NCBI RefSeq assembly: GCF_020080835.1
Contig: NC_058166.1
Coordinates: forward strand, 16,889,043-16,953,042
Length of the DNA: 64,000 bases
Direction of reading: 5' to 3'
Source of the DNA: Cotesia glomerata
Lineage: Eukaryota > Arthropoda > Insecta > Hymenoptera > Braconidae
Below the pieces are notes generated by a model. The model worked only from the letters and a program-made list of their open reading frames with translations, was not told the origin of the DNA and did no database searches. Below are positions 23,674 through 35,751 of this stretch, piece by piece (positions within the stretch are counted from its first letter, which is position 1; the number at the start of each line of letters is the position of its first letter). The translations under genes and the position numbers were made by a program.

Positions 23674-23927
23674 CGCGTGACTAATGCAAAAAGGGCGCAT
23701 AGCTATACGTTAGTAGGGATTTATGCTAAAAGGGCGCATAAAAAAAATTTTTTTTGCCATTCTTCTTTAAATCGCTCAAAACACAAAGATCTGTAAAAAA
23801 AAAAAATTCGAGTATCCTAAAGCTAAAAGGGCACATAAAAAAATTTAAGTTTTTATAAAAAATTTTGATAAATAGCTTCACAAGACATAAAAAAAAAAGT
23901 TTATTGAATAAAAAAAAAATTTCTTAA

Positions 23928-24391
23928 CAGCCGGTCCCTACACGGAAAAAACAAGATGACACTGGGTATCATCCTAGATTATACTCAGTGATATCTGTGG
24001 TAAAAAAAATTTCAGATAGTAAATAAAAAAATCCAGATTATACTGCGTGATATCTGGATTATACTCATTGTAATCTGGATTATACTAAATACTATCTGAA
24101 ATTTTTTTTACTCAATATAATCCGGGATGATATCCAGTGTCATCTTGTTTTTTTCGAGTACGATTGCAGCTTCATATTTCTCTTCTAGACAAAGAAGAAT
24201 TTTGAAAAAAACGCTCTGCTACGTAATAGATTTTTTAATTATCTATTTCGTATAGCAGGGTGTTTTTTTCAAAATTGTCATTTGTTTAAAAGAAAAACAT
24301 AAAACTTCAATAGCTTTATAATCATGAATGCACCGAGGATAGTACCGTTTTTTGCAGTGAGTGCGACGCGAGAAAAAGAAGGGATCGGCTG
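23928..24391. mobile_element. Family C element, copy 2
   Basis: The ends CAGCCGGTCCCT and AGGGATCGGCTG pair. The left flank is TTAA; the right flank TTTTTAA is a blurred match. An internal inverted pair, GAAAAAAACGCTCTGCTACG with GTATAGCAGGGTGTTTTTTTC, resembles that of copy 1 at 30076. Element B2 sits just inside the left end, so C2 predates B2. Confidence 0.7.
23940..24159. mobile_element. Family B element, copy 2 (longest)
   Basis: It opens ACACGGAAAAAACAAGATGA and closes TCATCTTGTTTTTTTCGAGT, pairing over about 60 bases. The interior has repeated GATTATACT and CTGGATTATACT blocks. It is the full-length form, of which 2921-3040 and 10691-10791 are shortened copies. Confidence 0.8.
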
Positions 24392-24909
24392 TTTTTAAGT
24401 ACTTAAACAATATTGAAAAAATAATAATTTCTAACTATTTTTTACAAGCAATGGATAATTAATTTAATCGAAAACTAATGGGATTGAAATAATTTTTAAA
24501 TAAAAAATAAATTAATACAATCACGCATATTTTGCAATTTTTTAAAAATATTTTTAATTGTAATTTTAAAAGAGTGTATGTTGAGTTAGAATACGCCTCT
24601 TTCATGTGAATCTACCGTTTTATTTTTAATTTTTAGGCTAAAAATGAGCACTTTAATGAATTATTTAGAAAAAAAATTTGTAAGCCCTTTTAGCTTTAGG
24701 TAATAAAATTTTGAAATTCCTAAAGCTAAAAGGGCGCATAATTAGAGACATACGCCCTTTTAGCTTTAGGAAATCAATGCTTGATTTTTCGACGAAGAAT
24801 ATGTCAACTAGTCGATTGGTGATAAAAAAAAAAATTATGCGCCTTTTTAGCTTTGCAAAGCTAAAAGGGCGCATACCTTGCCATGTGCCCTTTTTGCATT
24901 AGTCACGCG

Positions 24910-25253
24910 ATTTATTTGTTAAAAAATTCTTAAAATAATTAAATATCTGCTAAATTAATTTTAATCAATGAAATTAAAGTTAGCAGTCATTTAACAATTT
25001 TTTAATAAATAAATTTGCTCCAAAAAATTATTTCTAAAAAATTGCAATTTTCATTTTTTTAATTTTCTAAACGTCAATTTTTTTTTCTAATTTTTTTGCC
25101 ATAATTTATTAGTCAAAAAAATTCTTAAAATTATTAAATATCAGCTAAATTAATTTTAATCAATAAAAATAAAATGTTAAAAATATTTAACCCAAAAAAA
25201 TTTGATAATCTCACCAGCAAAGAAAAAACTTTCATATTAATTTTCCGTTACAA
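24910..25253. repeat. Family M remnant
   Basis: AT-rich units with TAAAGTTAGCAGTCATTTAA and repeated TTTGCCATAATTTATTAGTC. It continues the stretch interrupted by L. Confidence 0.6.
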
Positions 25254-25912
25254 TAAGGTAAAAGCCCCAATTATTGACGCTGTAAGAGACAAAGTTATGA
25301 TTTCATTTTTCTTAAGCAATCAAATATAAATATCGATGAATTTTGTTTGTGGTAATGTCTTCAGTAATGTTTTAATTAATCAATTTCTTTTTTTAAAATG
25401 ATAATCAGTGATATTTACTAATTAATTTTAAATAATTAAACATATGATCTGGATACACCAATTATTGACGGGTTAAAAAACTGATTGATCTAATTATTGA
25501 CGTACCGTAACCCCAATTATTGACGCCCCTACTACACATGCGTCGAATCATTTGGTTATATTGTTATTTATCAAAAACTTGATATAAAGTAATCAATATT
25601 ATTAAAGTTAATTAATAATAATTTCTATGAATAAATAATTATTATGAAAAATATAACAATTTATTTAAAAACTTATTTAACACTAAAACACGCCGAGTTA
25701 TTTGACAGTTAAAAGCCTTGAATATAATCGCGTATAAAACGTATTTTATACTTAAAAAAAAAAAGGCGTCATAGCGCTGTCGACTGGCTGTCAATATGGG
25801 ATTCACCATAAAAATTATGAACTAGTTATTGACTCCCATTATTTAAATATCATAAAGCATACAATTAATTTCGATTATTTAATTTTATAAATATTTCATA
25901 TATTGCACTGAT

Positions 25913-27377
25913 ACACAGTAAAAAAATTTTCGTAAAATTTAACATAAAATTTTGTGTAGATGTTTTTTTTACATAAAATTTATGTTAATTCTACACAAAC
26001 GGTTTGTATTGATCAATCCATCCATTTTTTAACACACTCAAGTGTTAATTCAAAGTAAAACTACACTTTTTTAATGTTACTGGCCAACCAACACAAAATT
26101 TATGTTAAAGAATTCTTCATATCTAGTCACGTATGCCACACAAGATAGACATGTAAATGTGATAGCCTCAACGTCATTTTAATTTGGTGGATTTTGATTT
26201 GTGTCATTACGTAAAATACTTAAATGCAGCTAATAAATATACAATTGTAGTGTATCCTAATATAAAATTGAGATGAAATGTATGTGGCATCAAACTATTC
26301 GTAACGTGATTGGTGGAATATATCATAAGCATGAAAATATATGCAAATGCTACAGTCAGGCGCGCGCTTGCGCGCGCAAATTCAAATTCTAGTAGCAATT
26401 AAAAACTAAGTAAATAAAGGGTAATTTATATTAAAACATCCTAATATAAAATTGAGATGAAATGTATGTGGCATCAAACTATTCGTAACATGATTGGTGG
26501 AATATATCATAAGCATGAAAATATATGCAAATGCTACAGTCAGGCGCGCGCAAATTCAAATTCTAGTAGCAATTAAAAACTAAGTAAATAAAGGGTAATT
26601 TATATTAAAACATCCGATAACAAAATTGTAACCTTAAAATTCATTACAAGGTTAATGTCCTTTCTAGTGTGAATCTAGAAGACAGAATAAATTTTAAATT
26701 ATGAGGAAGTAAATAAAATAAGAAAAATTATAAATTTTATGATTATGAATCTAGCAGACATGTTGATTTTTTTTGACAAATTATTTACAAGTTAAAAAAT
26801 ACTTAAAAAAAACTACACGAATAATTCTTCAAATTTTCTACAAGTGAAATTTTTTTTTTTTTAATTTTTTTGTAATAATTTTTTCATTAAAAAAAATTGT
26901 AAAAATTCTCAGATGTCGGCTAACTTAATTTTCATTTATTTTTGAATTAGCCAAAAGAATAAATAATTGAAATTAATAAATTATTAGAAAATAAACTTAC
27001 AGTTTTTTAATTTCCTACATGTGCATTTTCCTTTAATTTATTATTTTCAATTGCTCATGTATTTTTTTTAATCACAAAATATATATATATATATATTTAA
27101 ATTATTAGTAAAACTCACATATTTGACAGCTGATCTGAGTAACACAAAGAAAAAGATACAATCAACACTTTATTTGTGTTATGGATAACATTTAAGTGTG
27201 TAGAAATCCGAGAATCAGCCAATGAAAGTTTTAACATATTTTTGTGTTACTTTTAACACAGAATTATGTTGATTTCATCAATACAAACAGTATGTGTAGA
27301 ATTAACATAAATTTTGTGTAAAAAAATCATCTACACAAAATTTTATATTAAATTTTACGAAAACTTTTTTACTGTGT
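25913..27377. mobile_element. Element J inserted in G1 at a TA site
   Basis: The ends CACAGTAAAAAAATTTTCGT and the inverse AAACTTTTTTACTGTG pair and extend into ~190-bp inverted arms (ACATAAAATTTTGTGTAGAT; TTGATCAATCC region). TA on both sides is the target duplication, typical of Tc1/mariner-type movement. A 185-bp tandem duplication lies inside. No transposase is seen. Confidence 0.8.
26252..26615. repeat. Two-copy 185-bp tandem duplication inside J
   Basis: The unit starting CCTAATATAAAATTGAGATG repeats at about 26439. The first copy has the alternating GC palindrome GCGCGCGCTTGCGCGCGC; the second lacks part of it. Otherwise the copies are almost identical, so the duplication is recent. 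Confidence 0.9.
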
Positions 27378-27981
27378 AGAAGGATTTATTTGTATTAAAA
27401 AATATTTGTTAATAGTTAACAAATGATTTATTAGAGATCACTTTTTGGTATTAAACAAATGTTTTTTAGTATTTGAAATGATTTGTTTGTATTTAATAAA
27501 TCTGATATTCATTTATTAATTATTAATAAATCCTTTTAAATACTAAGAAATATTTGTTAATGACTAAAAAGTGGTCTCTAATAAATGATTTGTTAAATAT
27601 TAACAAATATTTTTAACTATAAACAAATCCTTCTATTAGTGTGTTAATTAAAAAAAAAAAAATAGATCATATAATTACATGAAAAAATTAATTTAAACTC
27701 AGCAGTTAAAAAAATGCTTTTCTAACCAAAGTTGTTAAGAAAATAGACGCTCGTAAGCTGATTTGATGAACTGGTGCTAACTTTATTTTTTAATAATTAA
27801 TATTTAATATTTTGAACTGAATGTGATTTTTTTCAATTTTTTAATTAATTAGAATTTAATAAAAATTTATTTGATCGTTATTCTTATTACAGATAATTTA
27901 ATATATTTAAAAATAATTTAGGGTGTCAATATTTAGACCCCCGTCAATAATTGGGGCTTTTACCTTACCTAGACATGATAG

Positions 27982-27983
<2 letters not shown>

Positions 27984-28019
<36 letters not shown>
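27984..28019. repeat. Poly(T) run
   Basis: Thirty-six T followed by GGTGGGATTGTCC. No retroposon body is recognisable. Confidence 0.8.
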
Positions 28020-28020
<1 letters not shown>

Positions 28021-28440
28021 GTGGGATTGTCCTAATATAATCTAAAACGTAAAAGTCTTATCAGGCAAATGGTTAATCCCGAATCCAATCCCATGCAATG
28101 TATGATAATGAAAGAGCCAGTGAGTCAACAGTCAACGCGAGGTCTCGTGTACAAGTCAACCTGTTTTACTCCCACTACACATTTGACAGTACCGTATCAT
28201 CAGGCGCGCATGCGTGAGTGCATTACGCCTAGCGAGAGACTAATAGACTGAGTAAGCAATACTCGGTAAGTAAGCAAACGAGTGAGAAGTGAGCGAGCTA
28301 GTGCTATGCGGTAAGGTGGGTATCGGAGTTTGTGTAAATGATAATAAGATGAAAGCAACTCTATGAGTAGCATAAGTATAGAGGAACCAACGGCCTCCGA
28401 CCCGTTCACCCTATCCTAGGTGGAGTCGTTTTGGTACTGT
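28020..28440. promoter_or_regulatory. Candidate regulatory island 5
   Basis: A non-repetitive, GC-richer block with TGAGTCAACAGTCAACGCG, GGCGCGCATGCGTGAG and GAGCGAGCTAG. Short frames of 60-69 codons on both strands have no supporting features. Confidence 0.3.
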
Positions 28441-28489
28441 ACTCACTCAGTGACGCTCAACTTATTTTCATTCACTATTTCCATCTTTT

Positions 28490-29395
28490 CTTATAATTTT
28501 TATTTATTTATTAATGACATTAAAATTAAGTTGCAGTCACTTTACAATTTTTTAATTTTATTTAATAAAAAAAATTTGTTACAAAAAATTATTAAAAAAA
28601 AAATTGCATTTTTTTATTAAATTAAAGTTAGCAGTCATTAGAGAATTTTTTAATTCTTTTATTAAATTAAAATTAATTTGAAATTTGAAATAATTTTATT
28701 TTACAATTAATTTGAAATTTAAAATAATTTTAATTAAAAATTATTTTTAAAATAATTTTTAAAATAACTTTATTTTAAAATTTATTTTAAAATTATTTTT
28801 AAAATTATTTTTAAAATAATTTTATTTTAAAATTATTTTTAAATTGCATTTTTAATTTTTTAAAATTTCTACATGTCAATTTTTTTTTACCATATTTTAT
28901 TTGTTAAAAAAAATTCTAAAAATTATTAAATTTATCATCATTATTTTATGACATTAAAGTTAGCAGTCACTAGAGAATTTAAAAATTTTTTTTAACAAAA
29001 AAATTTGTTCCAAAAAATTATTTTCCAAAAATTGCATTTTCTAATTTTTTAAAATTTCTACATGTCAATTTTTTTTATATTTTTTTTTGCCATAATTTAT
29101 TTGTTAAAAAATAATTATTTAATATCTGCTAAATTTATCATTTTTTATTTTTTTAAATTTCTACCTATCATTTTTTTTTGCCATTATTTATTATAAAATT
29201 TTTTAAATTATTAAATTTATGCTGAATTAATTTTCATAATTTATGACTATTTTTGTTAGATTAAAATTGACAATTTATTTCATTAAAAAAATTATTTTTA
29301 AAAAAAATTCCACATGTAGAAAATAGAAAAAATTTATGAGTAAAATTTATTAAAAATATTTTATTAATTAATTAAAAATTGTCAAAAATTTGCTG
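28490..29395. repeat. Family M repeats and AAAATAATTTT simple repeat
   Basis: M units marked by AAAGTTAGCAGTCAC and TTTGCCATAATTTATT, with a TTTAAAATAATTTT-type simple repeat expansion at 28675-28850. Confidence 0.65.
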
Positions 29396-29995
29396 ATTTA
29401 AGTGTAATTATTTTTAATAGTAGTTCTAATTAAAATATGTTTTTAAGTTATGTCGTCTGTTCATCAAAGTACGTGCTGACGGGAAGAAACATTAAAATTC
29501 ATCTAACGCAGAGTTTATTGATCGGATGAAGATCAAGATGAAGAAGATGATTGAAATGTCAATTAGCGATACTAATAATTATGTCATGTTATTTCAGAAA
29601 TTGAAGCTAAGTCTGAAAAAGTCGTTTAGTCAAGCTAAGAAAAAATGATACTCAAGTTAACAGGCGTCTGTCAATTTATAAGATTTTTTTCTAACAAACA
29701 AACAAATTATTATAAAAAAATTTCAAGAAAGTAATTTTATAGAGTTTGATCAATTTTAATCAAATAAGAAAATTATTTAAGAATTTTTTCTTGGATTAAT
29801 TTTACTTGGTAGAAATTTTTTATGGTATTTAAAAAAATTCTACATTCTAAAAAAATAAACATTTTAATTTTAATAAATAAATTAAAAAAGCTACGAGTAA
29901 AATTATTGATTACTTTATTTATTTATTTAGAAAACGCCAATCGGCAATGTACATCCATGAGATTACAATAAAAAAAAATATATATATATATATAA
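29396..29995. other. Intron stretch, mixed
   Basis: Part is unique (29450-29640, slightly GC-richer) and part AT-rich M-like. No gene is seen. Confidence 0.4.
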
Positions 29996-30744
29996 GACCG
30001 AAGACCGAAGTTGTGTTAGCCGAAGTAAGAATTTTTCTTGAAATTCTATTCTTGGTGAAAGTAATTTTTTCTTAACAGCCGAGACCAGTGATTGCAGTTT
30101 CAATCGGCTTAGCGAAACGAATGTAAATTTTGAAAAAACATTTTTAGAGATAATAGATAATTTAATAAACTATTTCACCACAAAGCGTTTTTTTCAAAAA
30201 TTTCATTCGTTTCGTGAAACCAATCGAAACTGCAATTGCTCTGCTGTTGGGAGTGCGACAGAGATAGTTCCGTTGAACTCCGTGAGAGCAAAGCGAGAAA
30301 AAGATGGTCTCGCCTGTTAATTCAAAATATCATAAATACTTGATACAATAAATTTTTATATTTGATCAAAATTTTTAGATACTTTAGGGAAGCAGCGCCA
30401 CCTACTTCAGCTGAGAAAAAAATTTTCTCACCTTGCGAAAATTTTTCTCTTGAATATTTGATACCCATTTTATATTATTTTAGCGCGCAATTATACATAT
30501 TGAATGAAAAAAATGATGAAATATTATTTGATCTTCCCGATTGACATGTTAATCGATAAAAATATTAATGAAAATTTACTTCTATCTTTATATTTAATTT
30601 TTTGGAGCAAGAGAGAAATTTTCTCAAGACAAGAAAATTAACTTTTATCAAGAACTAAATTTTTTGGAGCAAGAGGCTGAATTTTCTCAAAACAACAAGA
30701 TTTTTTTGACTTAAATAAATTTTCTTGGATCAAGATACGTTTTT
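29996..30744 (-). mobile_element. Family A element, copy 3a, left end missing, interrupted by C1
   Basis: It starts within the element (GACCGAAGTTGTGTTAGCC) and carries AGCGCCACCT at 30394-30403. Element C1 interrupts it at 30076-30316. It is joined head-to-tail to copy 3b, and the junction TTTTTCTTGAAATTC suggests unequal exchange between repeats. Confidence 0.8.
30076..30316. mobile_element. Family C element, copy 1, with TTAA target duplication
   Basis: A 241-bp insertion flanked by TTAA on both sides (30072-30075, 30317-30320). The ends are CAGCCGAGACC and GGTCTCGCCTG (10 of 11 paired). The adjacent A copy keeps the uninterrupted site TTCTTAATTCAAA, proving the insertion. Internal inverted arms contain CGTTTCGTGAAACC-like sequence. 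TTAA is the target of piggyBac-type transposases, but the ends do not match a piggyBac family I know. Confidence 0.85.
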
Positions 30745-31335
30745 CTTGAAATTCTATTCTTGGTGAAAGTAATTTTTTCTTAATTCAAATTATCATAAAT
30801 ACTTGATACAATAAATTTTTATATTTGATCAAAATTTTTAGATACTTTAGGGAAGCAGCGTCACCTCCTTCAGGTGAGAAAAAAATTTTCTTACTTTGAG
30901 AAAATTTTTCTCTTGATTATTTGATACCCATTTTTTATTATTTTAGCGCGCAATTATACATATTGAATGAAAAAAAATGATGAAATATTATTTGATCTTC
31001 CCGATTGACATGTTAATCGATAAAAAGATTAATGAAAATTTACTTCTATCTTTATATTTAATTTTTTGGAGCAAGAGAGAAATTTTCTCAAGACAAGAAA
31101 ATTAACTTTTATCAAGAACTAAATTTTTTGGAGCAAGAGGCTGAATTTTCTCAAAACAACAAGATTTTTTTGACTTAAATAAATTTTCTTGGATCAAGAT
31201 ACGTTTTTCTTAAAGCAAGAGAATTAATTTTGTTGGAATAAGTGAAATTTCTTGTCAAAAAAAAATTTTTTTTTCTCAAGAAAATAATTAGAAAGAAAAA
31301 TATTTTCTTGGCTCAAGTGAACCTCTTTTTCTGTG
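30745..31335 (-). mobile_element. Family A element, copy 3b
   Basis: A near duplicate of copy 3a without the C1 insertion, ending GTGAACCTCTTTTTCTGTGT. Its CTCF-like core is changed (AGCGTCACCT at about 30857). Confidence 0.85.
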
Positions 31336-31690
31336 TTCAGTTTATCCGGTGAGATTTATCAGGATACTAAAAAAATATAAAAAGGAGAGATAATAAATTT
31401 ATTTAATTAATTTGATTAGTTTGACTCCAAAAGAAGCTTCTTGGCCATGTTTATGAAGGATCCATAAGTACCATCGTAGAAATTTAGAAATATTAAAAAA
31501 TATTTCAGGTTTAATTTAATTTTAAATGATTCTAAAGTCAGCAGACACCTGACAATTTTATAATTTAAAAATAAATAAATTAATTAATTAGCTTGTATAT
31601 TTTTCAAATCTTTCTAATAATAAAAAATTTTCTAAAAAATAATTTATCAATAAAAAAAATTCTCTAAATTAACAGAAATCTGTAAATTGG
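31336..31690. repeat. AT-rich with M remnant
   Basis: Contains TAAAGTCAGCAGACACCTGA. No gene is seen. Confidence 0.45.
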
Positions 31691-32300
31691 AATTAATTAC
31701 GGAAAATCCTAAACTGAGAATCACTGCGGGTGTGACCGTGAACAAAACAGCTTAAGAATAAGCATAAGTATAAGTATAAAGCAACTTACCAGTCCAAGTA
31801 GAGTCTAAGACCAACATCGTCTACCCCACCAACCTCCCTTTCATTTCCCTTTCTCTGTTTGATCTTCTTACATTAATTTTGTTTTCGAAATTCATTATTT
31901 CAAAACCTCTTTAATGTAGTTACAAGTTGTCTTGTAACTAGTCTCAAACAACAACATAGCAGTAAGATCAAACTCAGCAAAGGTGGAGATAGGACGATGC
32001 GACAGGAGTTGAGTCAGCTGGATGTGGACGTTGGGCAATGGCTAAGGAATCCTTATTCGTAATAGCAATATGCATATTACAACTATTATATCGCCATTAA
32101 TACCTACAGTGAAGTGTACCTAGTACCCTATTATATCATTATAGAGATCATAGAGAAAACCTCCTATAGACAGCCAAGTGTCTATATAATACATATAAGA
32201 AAGGGAATTTACTAATTACTTCACGGTGGGGATTGCTATGCTCGGGTTAGGTGAGGTTAGTCGATTCTCCTTTTTCTCTTTCAAAAAGTCTACCCGGTAT
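31691..32300. promoter_or_regulatory. Candidate regulatory island 6
   Basis: A non-repetitive block with an ACAAGTTGTCTTGTAACTAG inverted motif, GACAGGAGTTGAGTCAGCTG and GGTTAGGTGAGGTTAG. A possible enhancer. No coding signal. Confidence 0.3.
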
Positions 32301-32327
32301 ACTTTTTCTCGACAGTTTTTAGGTAGA

Positions 32328-33207
32328 TTTCTATAGAAATATAACTATTGTAGCCGGTCTCATGTTGTAATTTTAGGAAAATTTTATCATAATATGTTTT
32401 ATTTTATCGAGTAATGTCGAAAAATGGCATTGGCTCAAAAGTTTATATATGTATTTATGTATATAACGCGGCATGTTAGCAGGATTGCGCCCACAGTTCT
32501 CAACCGATCTTTATGAAATTTTGTGGGCTTATTCTGTGGATCAATACCAAGATCAAGTTCAAAGATGAGCAAAATCGGCCGGTTAGTTTACGAGTTGTGG
32601 GTGTTTGGAAAGTTTTTTCATTTTCAAAAATTTTGAATTTTGTATTTTTATGAAAATAATCTTCCAGATGTAAAAAATAGATAAAATCTATCAAATTTAT
32701 CTTAAATTTCATTTAATAACCTTCAATTTAAACTATTATTTGTCTAGTTTTGATGATTTTTTTAATTAATTCCGTGAATTTGAAAATTTTCAAAAATTTT
32801 TCAATGAACGTATTTCAGCCCTTTTTCTTTAAATAATTTTTAAGCCATAAAAGATAGCTTGAATTTATCAACTTTATGTCAAAATTCACATAATTATCTT
32901 CGATTTGAGCTATTATTCGTTACCTTTTGATACTTTTTTCAATTTATTTCGGAGTTTGGAAAATTAAAAAAAACTCACAAATAAATTAATACAGCTATTA
33001 TCATCAAATGACTTTCGTCTGTTACAAATCCTATTTTTTAGGAAGATGTCTTTGAATATCTATTGGTTGTAGTCGGTCTCATATCATTATTTGCAAAAAT
33101 ATAATAAAAAATAAATTTTAGGACATTTTTGCCTTTTAATAACGTGTTTTTTTTTCAATATTCAAACAAGAAATCTACCTATCCATGTCGGGTATGGCCG
33201 AATGGCG
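32328..33207. mobile_element. Family E element, copy 2
   Basis: It starts TTTAGGTAGATTTCTATAG and ends AGAAATCTACCTATCCATG, an inverted pair. Shared internal landmarks are GGCTCAAAAGTTTATATAT, AACGCGGC and GATGAGCAAAATCG. It is the most complete E copy. Confidence 0.75.
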
Positions 33208-33450
33208 TTTTTTTTTTTATTATGTTTTTATTTTTATTATCTAGGACTAGAACAGAACCTAGTGATAATCTCTTGTGCTTCGACAATGCGCTTCCTAAGA
33301 TTCTTACAATGGAAGGTTGAGGTCACTCAGGAAATTGCCGAGAGATGACACTACCGCGCCTATTCACCAACACCATAATTATTCTAGTTCTATTATGAAC
33401 TTTCTATGTCTTGCTAGAGTATTTTGTAATTTTTTATTTATTTATTTATT
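33208..33450. other. Unique intron stretch
   Basis: GC-richer part at 33240-33390. No feature is recognised. Confidence 0.4.
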
Positions 33451-35280
33451 AGGCAAGAAAATATTGTGAAATTTTTTTAAGTAATCTGATAGAGAAATTT
33501 TTTATTTTGGAATTTATTTTTTTTATTCAAAAAAATTTTTTAAATGCACTAAATTTTTAATTAGAAATTTTGAATATTTTTCTAAATGTGATTAGAAAAT
33601 TAATTTGAAAATTTTATATTAAATTCTAAAAATACAAAAGTTAAATTAGCAATTTAAAAATATTTTTTATTCAATTTAAATAATAAATTAATACTAAAAA
33701 AATATTCTGTAATCAGAAATTTTTAATATTTTTCTTATAAATATGATTAAAGAATTAATTTATTATTTTAAAAATTTTATATTAAATTCTAAAAATATAA
33801 AACTTAAATTAGAAGACATCAAAATTTTTTTATTCAATTTAATCATAATAAATTAAATTTAAATAATATATTGATGCTAAAAAAAAAGTTTATAATTTTT
33901 TTAATGATTAATTTTTAGTGATTAAAAAAATTCTAAAAATTATCAGATGTCATATAATATTTAAATATTGATCTTGTAGAGAAATTTTTTATTTTGGAAT
34001 TTATTTTTGTTACTTAATTTTTTTTATTCAAAAAAATTTTTTAAATGCACTAAATTTTTAATTAGAAATTTTGAATATTTTTCTAAATGTGATTAGAAAA
34101 TTAATTTGAAAATTTTATATTAAATTCTAAAAATACAAAAGTTAAATTAGCCATTTAAAAATATTTTTTATTCAATTTAAATAATAAATTAATACTAAAA
34201 AAATATTCTATAATCAGAAATTTTTAATATTTTTCTTATAAATATGATTAAAGAATTAATTTATTATTTTAAAAATTTTATATTAAATTCTAAAAATATA
34301 AAACTTAAATTAGAAGACATAAAAATTTTTTTATTCAATTTAATCATAATAAATTAAATTTAAATAATATATTGATGCTAAAAAAAAAGTTTATAATTTT
34401 TTTAATGATTAATTTAGTGATTAAAAAAATTCTAAAAATTATCAGATGTCATATAATATTTAAATATTGATCTTGTAGAGAAATTTTTTATTTGGAAGTT
34501 TATTTTTGTTGTTCAATTTTTTTTTTATTAAAAAAAATTATAATATTCTATAAAAGTTATAAAATATTTTTTAAAAGCACTAAATTAATTTTTAATTATA
34601 AATTTTGAATATTTTTTCTCTAAATGTGATTAAAAAATTATTTTATTAAATTAATTATTTTAAAAATTTTATATTAAAATCTAAAAATATGATACTGTCA
34701 TTAGAAGACATCTAAAAATTTTATATTAAAATCTAAAAATATGATACTGTCATTAGAAGACATCTAAAAATTTTTTTTATTTAATTTAAATAATAAATTA
34801 ATACTAAAAAAAAGATTTTATAATTATTTAATGATAAATTAAGTGATTAATTATTTATTATTTATTATTATAAGATTTACTTATTTTATATTAGGCAAAA
34901 AGATATCGTGAAATTTTTTTAAGTAATGATCTATTACAAAAATTTTTTAATTTTATTATTAGAGTTTATTTTTGTTATCAAATTTTTTGGATAAATATAT
35001 AATTTTCTTTAAAAGTTACAAAATATTTTTTAAATGCACTAAATTAATTTTTAATTAGAAATTTTAAATATTTTTCTTATAAATGTAATAAAAAAAATAT
35101 TTTAAAAATTTTATATTAAAATCTAAAAATACAAAACTTAAATAAGCAATTTAAAAATATTTTTTATTCAATTTAAATATTAAATTAATACTAAAAAAAA
35201 ATATTTTATAATTTTTTTAATGATAAATTAAGTGATTAAAATAATTCTAGAAATAATCAGATGTCATATAATATCTAAGC
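33450..35280. repeat. Tandem array of ~490-bp AT-rich units
   Basis: AGAGAAATTTTTTATTTTGG recurs at about 33491 and 33978, with a variant at 34477; a further decayed unit starts near 34895. Units 1 and 2 are almost identical over their whole length. A smaller direct duplication of about 51 bp (ATGATACTGTCATTAGAAGA) sits at about 34664-34770. Confidence 0.85.
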
Positions 35281-35751
35281 ACACAAAAAAAAATCAATAA
35301 TGCTCATAAACTCACTAAAAAATTAAAAACATAAATACTAGAACATATCACGATAACTTTATATTTATTACTTGATAATTAAATTAGGTCGTTGGTATAA
35401 TTAGCTTAGATTATAAACTTAAAAAAATAATTTCGGAGTATCGGTGCATTACGCAACGCCTAATGACCAAAAATTAATAAAATAATTGAAAAATCTAAAG
35501 AAGAAATTATAAATTTCCAGTCAAGTGCTGCTAACTTACAATGCACTGAAAATATTTATATTCACGAAGAGGTGAACTAACAGGATCGCAACAAGTGACT
35601 GCTCGTGGCTCTACTTAACCATATAATAAATATATATAGAAAATAATACACATCTTGGTATTCTTTATCTCATTTTAAAATGATTGCTCATCGCTACTAG
35701 AAACGGAGCCCCTTTCTCTTGTTACTTAGCTTCTATTAAATATTTTATTAT
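35281..35751. other. Unique intron stretch
   Basis: Balanced composition at 35420-35720. No gene or repeat is recognised; possibly regulatory. Confidence 0.35.

Larger units (their letters stand above)
23674..24909. mobile_element. Element L with 23-bp perfect inverted ends
   Basis: The ends are CGCGTGACTAATGCAAAAAG (left) and its complement at 24887-24909, perfect over 23 bp. A subterminal motif, GCTAAAAGGGCGCATA, recurs about eight times in both orientations within 210 bp of either end (for example 23720, 23821, 24680, 24724, 24753, 24850). Such repeats are typical transposase-binding sites of DNA transposons. No transposase is present. Element C2 has inserted in it, so it is older than C2. 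Confidence 0.8.
25906..27643. mobile_element. Family G element, copy 1, split by J
   Basis: The left 7-9 bases (CACTGATA) are at 25906-25914, and the rest resumes at 27376 (TAGAAGGATTTATTTGTATT) to 27643, ending CCTTCTATTAGTG. The two pieces join into the CACTGATAGAAGG end seen in copy 2 at 40763. It is palindromic, with ATTTGTTAATAGTTAACAAAT-type inner repeats. Confidence 0.8.
25254..27967. mobile_element. Element K with 24-26-bp perfect inverted ends
   Basis: AGGTAAAAGCCCCAATTATT (continuing GACG) at the left is repeated inverted at 27942-27965. Flanking TA on both sides may be the target duplication. The sub-motif CAATTATTGACG recurs at 25459-25470 and 25514-25525, with a variant at about 25491-25502, as a subterminal cluster. 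The interior holds G1, itself split by J. No transposase is recognised. Confidence 0.75.
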
